Shown here one piece after another: positions 25,889 to 36,876 of a DNA stretch of 64,000 nucleotides. The notes beneath the pieces were generated by a model. The model was not told the DNA's origin and searched no databases. It saw only the letters and a program-made list of their open reading frames with translations. This DNA comes from Mycobacterium branderi (GTDB lineage: Bacteria; Actinomycetota; Actinomycetes; Mycobacteriales; Mycobacteriaceae), in assembly GCF_010728725.1 (NCBI RefSeq), contig NZ_AP022606.1, positions 930,001 through 994,000 of the forward strand, read 5' to 3'. The first letter of the stretch is position 1. Each line of letters begins with the position of its first letter. The translations under genes were made by a program, and so were the position numbers.

Positions 25889-27643
25889 TCATTCCACCCG
25901 GGAGTCGAACCGGCCAGAGGGCAGCACCTCGGCGGCGTAGTGTCCCGGCGCCACCAACGACGCCAACGCGCCCAGCAGCATCATCACCGTCGCCGCGCTG
26001 AACACCACCGTCAGCCCGGTGTGCAACGGCCCGGACATCAGCAGCGGGAAGAAGCTGTGACCGGTCAGCACGTCGGCGGCCACACCCGGCTGCCGCAGCG
26101 CCCCGGACGGTCCGAGCAACTCGGCGATCGGGTTGTACCCCAGGAACGCCGCGAACAGGCTGCCGACCGGCGGCGTATGCGCTACTTGGTGGGCCACCGC
26201 AGCCGACACGCCCTGCTGTTGCAGCCCGGCGCTCATCGCCCCCGGCAACGAGTTGGCCAGCCCGATGACCATCAGCGAGAAGAAGATGCCGATCGACAGC
26301 GAGGTGCCCGCATTGAAGAACGTCGCCCGCACGCCCGACGCCGACCCGCGCTGATCGGCCGGAACGCTGGACATGATGACGGCGGTGTTGGGTGCGGTGA
26401 AAATGCCGCCGCCGAACCCGTTGAGGAAGACCAGCGCCGCGAACACCCAGTAGTTGAAGTCGACCGGGATCGTCATCAGCAACACGAAAGTGATTGCCAT
26501 CAACAGCATTCCGCCGACGGTGAACGGTCTGGCGCCGTGCCGGTCGGCCAGTGAGCCGGCCAGCGGACCGGCCACCAGGAAACCGACCGTCATCGGGAGC
26601 AGGTAGATCCCCGACCACAGCGGGGTGGATTCGAAGCTGTAGCCGTGCAGCGGCAGCCAGATGCCCTGCAGCCAGATGATCAGCATGAACTGCAGGCCGC
26701 CGCGGCCCACCGCGGACATCAGGCCGGCGAGGTTGCCGGTGCCGAACGCGGTGATCCGAAACAGCCGAATGTCGAGCATGGGGTGGGGCACCCGCAACTC
26801 GATAACGCAGAACGCAGCGATCGCCAGCACGCCTGACACCAGCGCGCCCAGCACCCACGGGTTGGTCCAGCCGGTGGCCGAATCACCGTGCGGCTGAATG
26901 CTGTACGTGATGGCGGTAAGAATCACGGTGAGCCCGACGCCAAGTGTCACGGTGCCGGCCCAGTCCAGCTTGGCCGGGCGGGTGTCACCCAGTTCGTGCA
27001 GCGAGCGCATCGCCCAGACGGTGCCCGCCAGCCCGATCGGCACCCCGACCCAGAAGATGGCGCGCCAGTCCCACTCGGAAAGCAGCCCGCCCAACAGCAG
27101 ACCGATGAACGACCCGGCGACCGCGGCAACCTGGTTGATGCCCAACGCCATACCGCGCTGGTTGGCCGGGAACGCGTCGGTCAGGATCGCCGACGACGTC
27201 GCCATCAGCATCGCGCCGCCGACGCCTTGGACCACCCGCCATCCGATCAGCCACAACGCGCCGGCTTTGAGCTGGAACGGGTCGATGGACAACGCGACGG
27301 CGGCGGCGGTGAACACCAGAAAACCGACGTTGTAGACCCGGACTCGGCCGTACATGTCGCCGATCCGGCCGAAGAACACCACGAGCACGGCGCTCACCAA
27401 CAGGTAGCCCATCAGCATCCACAGCAGGTAGCTGACGTTGGCCGGATCCAGCGCGTTCAGCCCGATGCCGCGGAAGATCGCGGGCAGCGAGATCAGCACG
27501 ATCGAGGCGTTGATGGTCGCCAGCAGGACGCCCAGCGTGGTGTTCGACAGCGCGACCCACTTGTAGAACGGATGGTCGCGTTCGACACGCAACCGCGGGC
27601 CGGGGTCGACTGCCCGGGTCATTTCGGTCACCACGAAACACAT
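25889..27643 (-). CDS. DHA2/EmrB-type MFS exporter
   Basis: This 584-residue transporter has about 14 membrane helices and the DHA2 motifs GRIGDMYGRVRVYNVG (motif A, about 91-106) and WRVVQGVGGAML (motif B/C region). A large extra-membrane loop (about 455-525) is unusual and contains QQQGVSAAVAHQVAHTPPVGS, of which only the landmark VAHTPPVGS is given for position. ATG 27643 or ATG 27622 may be used. It would export drugs or lipophilic molecules using proton motive force. It heads an operon with PAS-ANTAR and STAS regulators, suggesting stress-linked expression. An AT-rich promoter region with TATAGCTAAC lies immediately upstream on the minus strand. Confidence 0.87.
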   Translation of the reverse strand: MCFVVTEMTRAVDPGPRLRVERDHPFYKWVALSNTTLGVLLATINASIVLISLPAIFRGIGLNALDPANVSYLLWMLMGYLLVSAVLVVFFGRIGDMYGRVRVYNVGFLVFTAAAVALSIDPFQLKAGALWLIGWRVVQGVGGAMLMATSSAILTDAFPANQRGMALGINQVAAVAGSFIGLLLGGLLSEWDWRAIFWVGVPIGLAGTVWAMRSLHELGDTRPAKLDWAGTVTLGVGLTVILTAITYSIQPHGDSATGWTNPWVLGALVSGVLAIAAFCVIELRVPHPMLDIRLFRITAFGTGNLAGLMSAVGRGGLQFMLIIWLQGIWLPLHGYSFESTPLWSGIYLLPMTVGFLVAGPLAGSLADRHGARPFTVGGMLLMAITFVLLMTIPVDFNYWVFAALVFLNGFGGGIFTAPNTAVIMSSVPADQRGSASGVRATFFNAGTSLSIGIFFSLMVIGLANSLPGAMSAGLQQQGVSAAVAHQVAHTPPVGSLFAAFLGYNPIAELLGPSGALRQPGVAADVLTGHSFFPLLMSGPLHTGLTVVFSAATVMMLLGALASLVAPGHYAAEVLPSGRFDSRVE

Positions 27644-27730
27644 ATGTTAGCTATACAAATGATTGCGGTCGAATTCTTTCCCGGTACCTGCCACCGACTG
27701 CGCTAGCGTGGGCAGGGTCCGTAATACAAC

Positions 27731-30243
<2,513 letters not shown>

Positions 30244-30247
<4 letters not shown>

Positions 30248-30879
30248 ACCTCGAGGACATCGCCGGCGTCGCGCATCAGCCGGGCGGCACCCCGTCGGGC
30301 GTGGTGGTGTTGACGCACGGCGCCGGCGGCAGCCGGGAATCCCCACTGCTGCAACGGGTTTGCGACGAGTGGGCGCGGCGCGGCTGGCTGGCGGTGCGCT
30401 ACAACCTGCCCTACCGGCGGCGGAGACCCAAAGGGCCGCCGTCCGGTTCGGCGGCCACCGACCGCGCCGGGATCGTCGAGGCCATCACGCTCTGCCGGGA
30501 ACTTGCCGACGGGCCCCTGGTCGCCGGCGGGCATTCCTACGGCGGCCGGCTGACCTCGATGGTGGTGGCCGCCGGCGACACGCCGGTGGATGTGTTGACG
30601 CTGTTCTCCTACCCGGTGCATCCGCCCGGCAAGCCGGAACGCCCGCGCACCGAGCACCTGCCCGACATCGCGGTGCCGACGGTGTTCACCCACGGCACGT
30701 CGGACCCGTTCGGCACCCCCGACGAGCTAGGCGACGCCGCCGCGCTGATTCCCGCGCCGACGGAGATCGTCGAGATCACCGGCGCGCGGCACGACCTGGG
30801 CAGCAAGACCGTCGACGTGCCGGCGCTGGCCGTCGATGCGGCGTTGCGGCTGCTATCCGGTACCGCGGGTTCTGTATAG
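30244..30879 (+). CDS. Alpha/beta hydrolase (dienelactone-hydrolase-like, Rv0421c type)
   Basis: This 211-residue hydrolase-fold protein has VVVLTHGAGGSRES (oxyanion region, about 18-31), the nucleophile elbow GGHSYGGR with the serine near residue 99, and a C-terminal histidine in GARHDLGSK. It is small, like the KANL3/Tex30-type alpha/beta hydrolases. ATG 30244 overlaps the thiD stop, so it is the third cistron behind the thiC riboswitch, as in M. tuberculosis. Substrate unknown; a role linked to thiamine is only suggested by context. Confidence 0.85.
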
Positions 30880-30886
30880 TCGCATT
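30875..30886 (+). promoter_or_regulatory. -10 element for the flavin monooxygenase gene
   Basis: TATAGT at 30875-30880 matches the sigma-A -10 consensus TANNNT and lies 6 nt before the ATG at 30887. That spacing would give a leaderless transcript. It overlaps the stop of the preceding hydrolase gene, so a new promoter starts accessory block C inside the last codons of the thiamine operon. Confidence 0.6.
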
Positions 30887-32371
30887 ATGGACTCACCACA
30901 GTATGACTTCGTCATCGTGGGGGCGGGCTTCGCCGGTATCGGCACTGCTATCCAGCTCAAGCGGCTCGGCTACGACAACTTCGTCATCCTCGACCGCGAG
31001 GCCGACCTGGGCGGCACCTGGCATGTCAACCGCTACCCGGGTCTTGCCGTCGACATCCCGTCGACCACCTACTCGTACTGGTTCGAGCCCAACCCGCACT
31101 GGTCGCGGCTGTTCGCTACGGGCCCCGAACTCAAGCAGTACGCCGACCACGTCGCCGACAAATACGACGTCCGCCGCTACATGCGGTTCAACACCGCCGT
31201 CGAAGGAGCCCGCTGGGACGAGGACTCGCAGATCTGGCTCGTGGCGCTGGCCGACGGCCAAACGCTGACCACCCGCTTTTTGATCACCGCGACCGGCTTT
31301 TTGTCGCAGCCGCACACCCCGGACATCCCCGGCATCTCCTCGTTCGAGGGCAGGATCATCCACACCACAGCGTGGGACGACAGCTACGACTTCGCCGGCC
31401 GCCGGGTCGGGCTGATCGGCACCGGCGCCACCGCCATCCAGCTCATCCCCGAGCTGGCCAAGACGGTCGCCGACCTGACGGTGTATCAGCGCACCGCGAT
31501 CTGGGTGGCGCCCAAGGTCGACTTCCGGATCTCCCCCGCCGTGCAGCGGCTCTTCGCCCGGCTGCCGGTGACCCAGCGGGCGGTCCGCTGGGTGACCGAC
31601 AACCTGCTCGAGATGATGACGGTCATCGGGGTGCTCAACTACCGCTACTTCCGCCGGCTGTCCATCGCCGCGATGGACCTGTGCAAGATCCACCGGTTCA
31701 TCCAGGTCCGCGACAAGGAGCTGCGGCGCAAGCTGACACCGGATTACGACATCGGCTGCAAACGGCCGAGCTGGTCCAACGACTACTACCGCAGCTTCAC
31801 CAAACCGCACGTTCACCTGGAGACCGGCGGCATCAATCGGATCGAGCCGGACGGCATCGTCACCAACGACGGAAACAAGGCCAACATCGACACGCTGGTG
31901 CTGGCCACTGGATTCGACCTGTGGGACGCCAACTTCCCGGCCATCGAGGTGGTCGGACGTGAAGGCCGCAATCTGGGTAAGTGGTGGCGGGAGAACAGGT
32001 TCCAGGCCTACCAGGGCGTGTCGATTCCGTACTTCCCCAACTACCTGAGCCTGGCCAGCCCGTACGCCTTCTCCGGGCTCTCGTTCTTCAACACCATGGA
32101 ATACCAGATGCGCCACATGGACCGGCTGCTCGGCGAGGTCAAGCGCAGGGGCGCAACAACTTTCGAGGTGACCGAAGAGGCCAACGCACGCTTCCTGGAT
32201 CGCATGACCCGGAACCTGGACAACTCGGTATTTTACGCCGGCAACTGTGCCACGTCGCGGTCCTACTACTTCAACCACAGCGGCGAGGCGACCCTGCTGC
32301 GGCCCACCTCGGTGCGCAACGCGGTGCGGGACGGGTCTAGATTCCCGTTAGACGACTACGCGATCGCCTAA
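30887..32371 (+). CDS. Flavin-containing Baeyer-Villiger-type monooxygenase
   Basis: This 494-residue class B flavoprotein monooxygenase has an FAD-binding GAGFAG at 12-17, the BVMO-type fingerprint FEGRIIHTTAW at 153-163, and a second Rossmann motif GTGATAIQ for NADPH starting near 178. These enzymes insert oxygen next to ketones or oxidise heteroatoms; M. tuberculosis EthA and related proteins belong here. ATG 30887 is favoured by the -10 element at 30875 and gives a compact N-terminus. It is followed after 8 bp by a small membrane protein. Confidence 0.92.
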   Translation: MDSPQYDFVIVGAGFAGIGTAIQLKRLGYDNFVILDREADLGGTWHVNRYPGLAVDIPSTTYSYWFEPNPHWSRLFATGPELKQYADHVADKYDVRRYMRFNTAVEGARWDEDSQIWLVALADGQTLTTRFLITATGFLSQPHTPDIPGISSFEGRIIHTTAWDDSYDFAGRRVGLIGTGATAIQLIPELAKTVADLTVYQRTAIWVAPKVDFRISPAVQRLFARLPVTQRAVRWVTDNLLEMMTVIGVLNYRYFRRLSIAAMDLCKIHRFIQVRDKELRRKLTPDYDIGCKRPSWSNDYYRSFTKPHVHLETGGINRIEPDGIVTNDGNKANIDTLVLATGFDLWDANFPAIEVVGREGRNLGKWWRENRFQAYQGVSIPYFPNYLSLASPYAFSGLSFFNTMEYQMRHMDRLLGEVKRRGATTFEVTEEANARFLDRMTRNLDNSVFYAGNCATSRSYYFNHSGEATLLRPTSVRNAVRDGSRFPLDDYAIA

Positions 32372-32379
32372 GGAGCCGC

Positions 32380-32655
32380 ATGTCACGCAAGAGCAACCGT
32401 CTGGCCCGATTCTCCGGTTTGGCGTTGGCCGGCGCGGGGGTGTCGCACTTCACCAGCCCGCAGCTGTTCGAGCCGATCAGCAAGCCGGTCTTCCCGCGTG
32501 ACACCCGTCAGCACATCTACATCAACGGCGGGATCGAGACGGTGCTCGGGCTCGGCTTTTCCAGCCGGCGAACCCGCAGCGCGGCCATCGTGGGGTTGAT
32601 CGCCTACCTCGCCTACCTGGGCGGTAGCGCTATTCGCAACGGCCAAAAAGCGTAG
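32380..32655 (+). CDS. Small membrane protein downstream of the monooxygenase
   Basis: This 91-residue protein has a basic N-terminus, a hydrophobic Gly/Ala segment (about 12-25), a conserved-looking middle (SPQLFEPISKPVFPRDTRQHI), given in part, and a second helix (about 66-83). It resembles the DoxX/DUF-type small proteins often found with redox enzymes, but I cannot assign it. AAGGAG precedes the ATG at 5-6 nt. The 3' end overlaps the convergent TetR gene by 26 bp. Confidence 0.75.
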   Translation: MSRKSNRLARFSGLALAGAGVSHFTSPQLFEPISKPVFPRDTRQHIYINGGIETVLGLGFSSRRTRSAAIVGLIAYLAYLGGSAIRNGQKA

Positions 32656-33862
32656 CCTGCATCAGCTTTCGCACGCACGCCTGCGGGTAGGCGGTCTGCT
32701 CGGCCGAGTCTTCGTAGTGCACCAACCGGCCCAGGTCGACCACCAAGGCCATCGCGGCGTGCACCAGGAACCGCGCCTGCGCTGCCGTCAACGCCGGGCG
32801 TGCCGCCTCCAGTAGCCGCGTCCACGAATCGATCGTCGTACGCTGCACGTCGCGCAGCAGCTCCTGGTCGGTGCGGGTCAAGTTGACCCGCTCGGTGTAG
32901 TAGATCGAAGCCAGTTCGGGGTTGGCGAACGACGTCGCCACAAACGCCTCGATCAGCATGGTCAGCATCTGCCGCGGTTCTCGCAGATCACCGAGGATCG
33001 CCGACAGGTGGCCGGAGACCCGGTCGGCTGCCCGCCGCAACCCGGTGGACAGGATCTCGCACTTGCCGGAGAAGTACCGGTAGATGCCTGATACCGGGAT
33101 GCCGACCGCCGAAGCGATTTGCGACATGCTGGTTTCGGAATAACCGTGGTGGTTGAACAACACCATCGACGCGCCCAGCAGGGCTTCGTAGACGCCGGCA
33201 TCGGAAGAGAAGATCCGCCAGGCCGTCGGCCGGGCGATGGCGTCGTCCGGGTGGGGAAGCTCGGCGGCCAGCACCGCCAACGCAGCTTCGGCCATCAGCG
33301 CGCGGATCTCGTCGTGCGGCAGCCGAACTCGATGGTCGACGATGCTGCCGATCACGCTGAGCGCTCCCGCGGATGCCATCCACCGTTGCGCGGACGTCAA
33401 CGCCGGCCGAATTGCCATGAGCGGACGCTGAATTCGGTGGTTGACCAGCCGCAGCTGATCGGCCAGTGTCGACGCATCCTCGCCGTGCAGGTAACGCGCC
33501 TGCCAGCGGTACAGTCCGCCGGATTCCCTGTTGGCCAACGCTAAGTCGATCAGTGCATCCACCAAGCGCTCCAACATGGCGGCCGGGTCTGCGTCGGCAG
33601 GCTCGTCGTCGGCGAAAGCGGTGCTATCGACCAGCTGCTGACCCAAGGCGAGCACCGCGCCGCGAAACAGGTCGTACTTGCTCGAGTAGTGCCGGTACAG
33701 CGCCGCCGCCGAGATCCCGACCTTGGCCGCGATGGCTTCCATGCTGACCGCGTGGTACCCCTGTGCGCTGAACGCCTCGGCCGCGGCGCGCGCGATCTGC
33801 GCCTTGCGGTCTTTCGGCCGCCGGCGCACCTGCGTCGCGGGCTCGGCAGGAGGGGTCGTCAC
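32630..33862 (-). CDS. Two-domain TetR-family regulator
   Basis: This 410-residue protein carries two complete TetR helix-turn-helix domains: the first at about 18-63 (AKVGISAAALYRHYSSKYDLF), cited in part, and the second at about 221-266 (ASAVGIPVSGIYRYFSGK). Each is followed by a helical regulatory half, so it is a tandem fusion rather than a single TetR. It could bind DNA as a pseudo-tetramer or sense two ligands. It is convergent with the monooxygenase/membrane-protein pair and divergent from the MpaB cluster, making both candidate targets. Confidence 0.88.
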   Translation of the reverse strand: MTTPPAEPATQVRRRPKDRKAQIARAAAEAFSAQGYHAVSMEAIAAKVGISAAALYRHYSSKYDLFRGAVLALGQQLVDSTAFADDEPADADPAAMLERLVDALIDLALANRESGGLYRWQARYLHGEDASTLADQLRLVNHRIQRPLMAIRPALTSAQRWMASAGALSVIGSIVDHRVRLPHDEIRALMAEAALAVLAAELPHPDDAIARPTAWRIFSSDAGVYEALLGASMVLFNHHGYSETSMSQIASAVGIPVSGIYRYFSGKCEILSTGLRRAADRVSGHLSAILGDLREPRQMLTMLIEAFVATSFANPELASIYYTERVNLTRTDQELLRDVQRTTIDSWTRLLEAARPALTAAQARFLVHAAMALVVDLGRLVHYEDSAEQTAYPQACVRKLMQATLFGRCE

Positions 33863-33986
33863 CGCCTCACCCTAGCGTCAGATTTAGGGTCCGGAAACCT
33901 ACCCTGGGGTCAGAATGTCCATTAACATAGCTTCTATTCGATCGCCGGAGACGACGGCGCCCGGGTTGCCTGTCGGAGGGACGCAC

Positions 33987-34211
33987 ATGCTGGAGAAGGT
34001 TCGCCAGGTGCTTGGCTTCCAGATCACCATCGCCGAGTTGATCGGGCTCGCCTTGATCGTCGGTACGCCGTACTTACTGGTCGGAGTGGTCTGGTCGACG
34101 ACACACACCGATCATCTGCACCAGATGCACGGAGCCGACCTGGTGGTGTCGTTCCTTGGGTCGATCGTTTCCTGGCCGGTGCTGTTGTTCGCCAACGTCT
34201 GCATGACATGA
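33987..34211 (+). CDS. 74-residue membrane protein coupled to the MpaB gene
   Basis: This short protein starts MLEKVRQVLGF after a GGAGGGAC ribosome site (ATG 33987). It has two hydrophobic helices (about 13-33 and 50-70) separated by a His-rich loop (THTDHLHQMH). Longer in-frame starts at 33915 lack ribosome sites. The stop overlaps the ATG of the oxygenase gene, which indicates a functional unit. I do not recognise the family. The His-rich loop could bind metal, but that is a guess. Confidence 0.65.
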   Translation: MLEKVRQVLGFQITIAELIGLALIVGTPYLLVGVVWSTTHTDHLHQMHGADLVVSFLGSIVSWPVLLFANVCMT

Positions 34212-35092
34212 CTGCCGAAGCCGGAGCCCCGCTGACCACCGCCGATACCAGGATTCACATCACCCGCCGCACCGCGCGTTGGGACAACCGACCGGCCACC
34301 GCAGCCGACGCGCTCGATTTCTGGTCGTTCGCCGCCGGGGCCGCCAATGTCGTCATGCAGCTGTCTTGGCCCGGGGTCGGCTACGGCGTGATCGAGAGCA
34401 CGGTCGAATCCGGCAGCCTGATGAAGCACCCGTGGAAGCGGGCCCGTACCACGTTCAGCTATCTGGCGGTGGCGATCCTGGGCACCCCCGAGGACCGGGC
34501 CGCCTTCCGTGACGCCGTAGACGCCGCACACCGGGAGGTCCGCTCCGGACCCGAGAGCCCGGTCAAGTACAGCGGCTTCGACCGCGATCTGCAAATGTGG
34601 GTCGCGGCTTGCCTTTTCGTCGGTCTGGAAGACACCTACGAGCTGCTGCGCGGCAAGTTGACCGGCGAGCTCGCCGAGCACTTCTACCGGTCGACGTTCA
34701 CGCTGGGTACCACGCTGCAGGTCACCGAGAACCAATGGCCGGCTACCCGTGCGGATTTCGACCAATACTGGAACCAGGCTTGCGGGCGCGTCGTGCTCGA
34801 CGACACCGTGCGGGGGTACCTGCAGGACCTGATCAACTTGCGGATGGTCGCGCCGCCGCTGCGTATCTTCGTCCCGTTGTTGCGATTCTTGACCACCGGT
34901 TTCCTCGCTCCGGTTTTTCGCGACGCGCTGCAGGTCTCGTGGACGCCCGGTCAGCAGCGCCGGTTCGAATACCTGTTTTTGTTGGTGGCATTCGTCAACC
35001 GGTTTCTGCCCAAGTTCATCCGCCAGGGCGGCAGCTATGTGCTGCTTGCCGACGTGCGCCGCCGAATCCGGCGGGGCCGCAGGCTGATCTGA
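34208..35092 (+). CDS. MpaB/latex-clearing-protein-like oxygenase (DUF2236)
   Basis: This 294-residue protein matches the DUF2236 family of haem-dependent oxygenases (MpaB, Lcp-like). Typical segments are FAAGAANVVMQLSWPGVGYGV near residue 40, cited in part, the KHPWKRARTTFSYL block near 75, and VAACLFVGLEDTYELL near 137. Mycobacterial members are often linked to sterol or lipid catabolism. It overlaps the small membrane-protein gene by 4 bp, and the next gene follows after 20 bp. Confidence 0.82.
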   Translation: MTAEAGAPLTTADTRIHITRRTARWDNRPATAADALDFWSFAAGAANVVMQLSWPGVGYGVIESTVESGSLMKHPWKRARTTFSYLAVAILGTPEDRAAFRDAVDAAHREVRSGPESPVKYSGFDRDLQMWVAACLFVGLEDTYELLRGKLTGELAEHFYRSTFTLGTTLQVTENQWPATRADFDQYWNQACGRVVLDDTVRGYLQDLINLRMVAPPLRIFVPLLRFLTTGFLAPVFRDALQVSWTPGQQRRFEYLFLLVAFVNRFLPKFIRQGGSYVLLADVRRRIRRGRRLI

Positions 35093-35112
35093 AAGGAGGT
35101 GCGTAAGTAACC

Positions 35113-35469
35113 GTGCAACATCTGAAGCACAGCCACTTCGTCGCCGGTGTGGTGGCCGTACTGTTGATCGCCGTCGGATTGCTTGCGCTCTGGTGGCCGG
35201 TGTACCTCGACCAGTTCGACCACTACGGAATCCAGATAACCTGCGGCAGAGGCTTCAGCGCCAACCTGACGCAGGCCGCCGACGCCGGCGGCGACGACAT
35301 CGCGGGCAAATGCGGAACAGCGCTGCTCATCCGGCGTGCCTGGGCCATCCCGACCGCGGTCATCGGATGGGTGATCATCACCATCGTTCTGGCGATCTGG
35401 GTGCACACCCCGCCCGGCCCCCACGAGGAAAGCACGCGGTTCTGGGAATTGCGCGGCGACGCGACATAG
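35113..35469 (+). CDS. Hypothetical two-helix membrane protein
   Basis: This 118-residue protein has two membrane helices (about 10-30 and 77-97) and, between them, an extracytoplasmic loop with two cysteines (about C44 and C67) that could form a disulfide. GTG 35113 is preceded by a near-perfect Shine-Dalgarno AAAGGAGGT at 35092-35100, but the spacing of 12 nt is long. It is probably the third gene of the MpaB unit. Function is unknown. Confidence 0.65.
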   Translation: MQHLKHSHFVAGVVAVLLIAVGLLALWWPVYLDQFDHYGIQITCGRGFSANLTQAADAGGDDIAGKCGTALLIRRAWAIPTAVIGWVIITIVLAIWVHTPPGPHEESTRFWELRGDAT

Positions 35470-35487
35470 CAACGCGCGCCGCACATC

Positions 35488-36030
35488 TCACGGCAGATCG
35501 ACCTTACTGGCCAGCCATCGGCCGTCGACCTTCTCCATGGTCATCGTGACCCTGCTGCGGTCCAATTGCGGTTGCGGCGCGGCGGCGTTGCTCACCGACT
35601 GATCGACGAACAGCACAACCTCGACCTTGTTCTTGCTGGCCGATTTCACTGCTGCTTCGATGACGGTGCCGTGTGCGGCCGCCTTGTTGTCGAGCAGCGT
35701 CTGACGCAGCTGTGCGCTCGATTGGGTGTACATGTTCTTGAACTCACCGGTCGCGCCGTCGAGAACGTCGGTGAAGTTCCTGTCGATCGCCTTGGTGTCG
35801 ATGCTGGTGAGCGCGAGCGTGTATTTGGTTGCGGCGTCGAGTGCTTGGGCAGCGGCGACTTTGACCTGATGGTGCTCGAACAGCAGCCAGCCCTCGTAGC
35901 CGGCTCCGGCCAGCACCGCGGCAAGCACACCGCAGGCAACCCACCGGCCTGCTCGCCGCTGCCTACCTTCCGGCTCTTGCGGTTTTTCCTCGACTTCGGG
36001 TTCCAGCTCATCAGCCTTGGTAGTGGTCAT
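35488..36030 (-). CDS. Mce-associated membrane protein
   Basis: This 180-residue protein has a charged cytoplasmic N-terminus, one membrane helix (about 32-50), and an extracytoplasmic domain of the Mce-associated (Mas) type. The pattern ALTSIDTKAIDRNFTDVLDGATG...MYTQSSAQLRQ and the closing EKVDGRWLASKVDLP are diagnostic. It is clearly paralogous to the gene at 45849-46322 at the other end of the mce operon. Mas proteins are thought to stabilise or assist Mce lipid transporters. ATG 36030 overlaps the upstream stop as TGATG; ATG 36039 is an alternative. Confidence 0.85.
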   Translation of the reverse strand: MTTTKADELEPEVEEKPQEPEGRQRRAGRWVACGVLAAVLAGAGYEGWLLFEHHQVKVAAAQALDAATKYTLALTSIDTKAIDRNFTDVLDGATGEFKNMYTQSSAQLRQTLLDNKAAAHGTVIEAAVKSASKNKVEVVLFVDQSVSNAAAPQPQLDRSRVTMTMEKVDGRWLASKVDLP

Positions 36031-36617
36031 CAGTTGCATGCCCCCGATTCGCGGATCGCATTACCCCATCCCGTCGCTGCGACGATGTTGGCGTGGGTGA
36101 CGCCTGACGGGTCTTTCTTCTTGATGCTGGTGCCGATTCGGCTCAGCTGAAACGCCACATGGGTCATCGATTCGCCGCCGTATATCGGCGAGTACGGGCC
36201 GAAGTTGTCGGGGTTGTTGGTGACGATCAACGGTTTGACGCGTGGCGCCAAGAACACCGTCGACTGGTCGATGTTGGCGACGACGGCGTCGGCCTGGCGT
36301 TGCACGCCGGCGCTCGAGTAGTCGTCGTGGTGGTCCCCGAGGTTGCGATTGAACTCGTTGATCTGACCCATCAGCGCGTCGAATTGCGCGTTGAACCACT
36401 GGCAGGAGTCCGACATGCCGCCGACCATTTCGGGGGTTACCCGATAGGTGAAAGTGTTGTACGGCCAGATGTCGAAGTTGGGCGACCAGTCACCCGGCGC
36501 CGGGCTGAACACCGGCAGCGGCGGCGGCGGATTCGGATCGGCGTGCGCGCCGGCGGCCAGCCCGAGCGCGGCCGCGGCCACACTGCCTACCGCCACCAAC
36601 GACGCCGCCGGAACCAT
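36030..36617 (-). CDS. Secreted protein divergent from the mce operon
   Basis: This 195-residue protein starts with a classical signal peptide: MVPAASLVAVGSVAAAALGL, ending near AGAHA-D at about 25-26. The mature part begins Pro-rich (PNPPPPLPVFSP), has two cysteines, and ends GACN, so a disulfide is likely. No known catalytic motif is seen. It is translationally coupled (TGATG) to the Mce-associated gene, and a leaderless-type promoter lies directly upstream. It may be an extracytoplasmic accessory of the lipid transport system, inferred only from position. Confidence 0.72.
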   Translation of the reverse strand: MVPAASLVAVGSVAAAALGLAAGAHADPNPPPPLPVFSPAPGDWSPNFDIWPYNTFTYRVTPEMVGGMSDSCQWFNAQFDALMGQINEFNRNLGDHHDDYSSAGVQRQADAVVANIDQSTVFLAPRVKPLIVTNNPDNFGPYSPIYGGESMTHVAFQLSRIGTSIKKKDPSGVTHANIVAATGWGNAIRESGACN

Positions 36618-36624
36618 GCAGGCA

Positions 36625-36653
36625 ACCGTAAATGACGAAATCACTGTTAACAA
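36625..36653 (-). promoter_or_regulatory. Leaderless-type sigma-A promoter of the secreted/Mce-associated pair
   Basis: On the minus strand, -35 TTGTTA (36648-36653) and -10 TACGGT (36625-36630) are separated by exactly 17 bp. The -10 lies 7 nt before the ATG at 36617, so transcription should start at or next to the start codon. Both hexamers fit the housekeeping consensus. Confidence 0.6.
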
Positions 36654-36718
36654 GAGCCTGACGTGCAAACCTCGCAGGTCCCCGACGCCAGAGTTGCTGC
36701 ACCGTGTCACCGACGCCG

Positions 36719-36743
36719 TTTGTAGACTGACATTCTTTACAAA
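36719..36743. promoter_or_regulatory. Inverted repeat in the mce divergent intergenic region
   Basis: Arms TTTGTA (36719-36724) and TACAAA (36738-36743) are perfectly complementary around a 13-bp spacer. The site lies in the 259-bp region between the secreted-protein gene and yrbEA, in its most AT-rich part. The size and spacing fit a dimeric repressor operator for the mce promoter. The regulator is unknown; no GntR-type Mce1R gene is adjacent. Confidence 0.5.
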
Positions 36744-36876
36744 GACCCTCGCTTCTGTAGGAATTCACCGGCGCCCACGTCTCGACCGCCAATGGGGCAG
36801 TGCCGCCGACCGCGCCGCCTCCTTGCTCCGGGCCAGTTTCCCGAAAGCCTTCCCCCGAAGCAGAACCGTGATTAAC

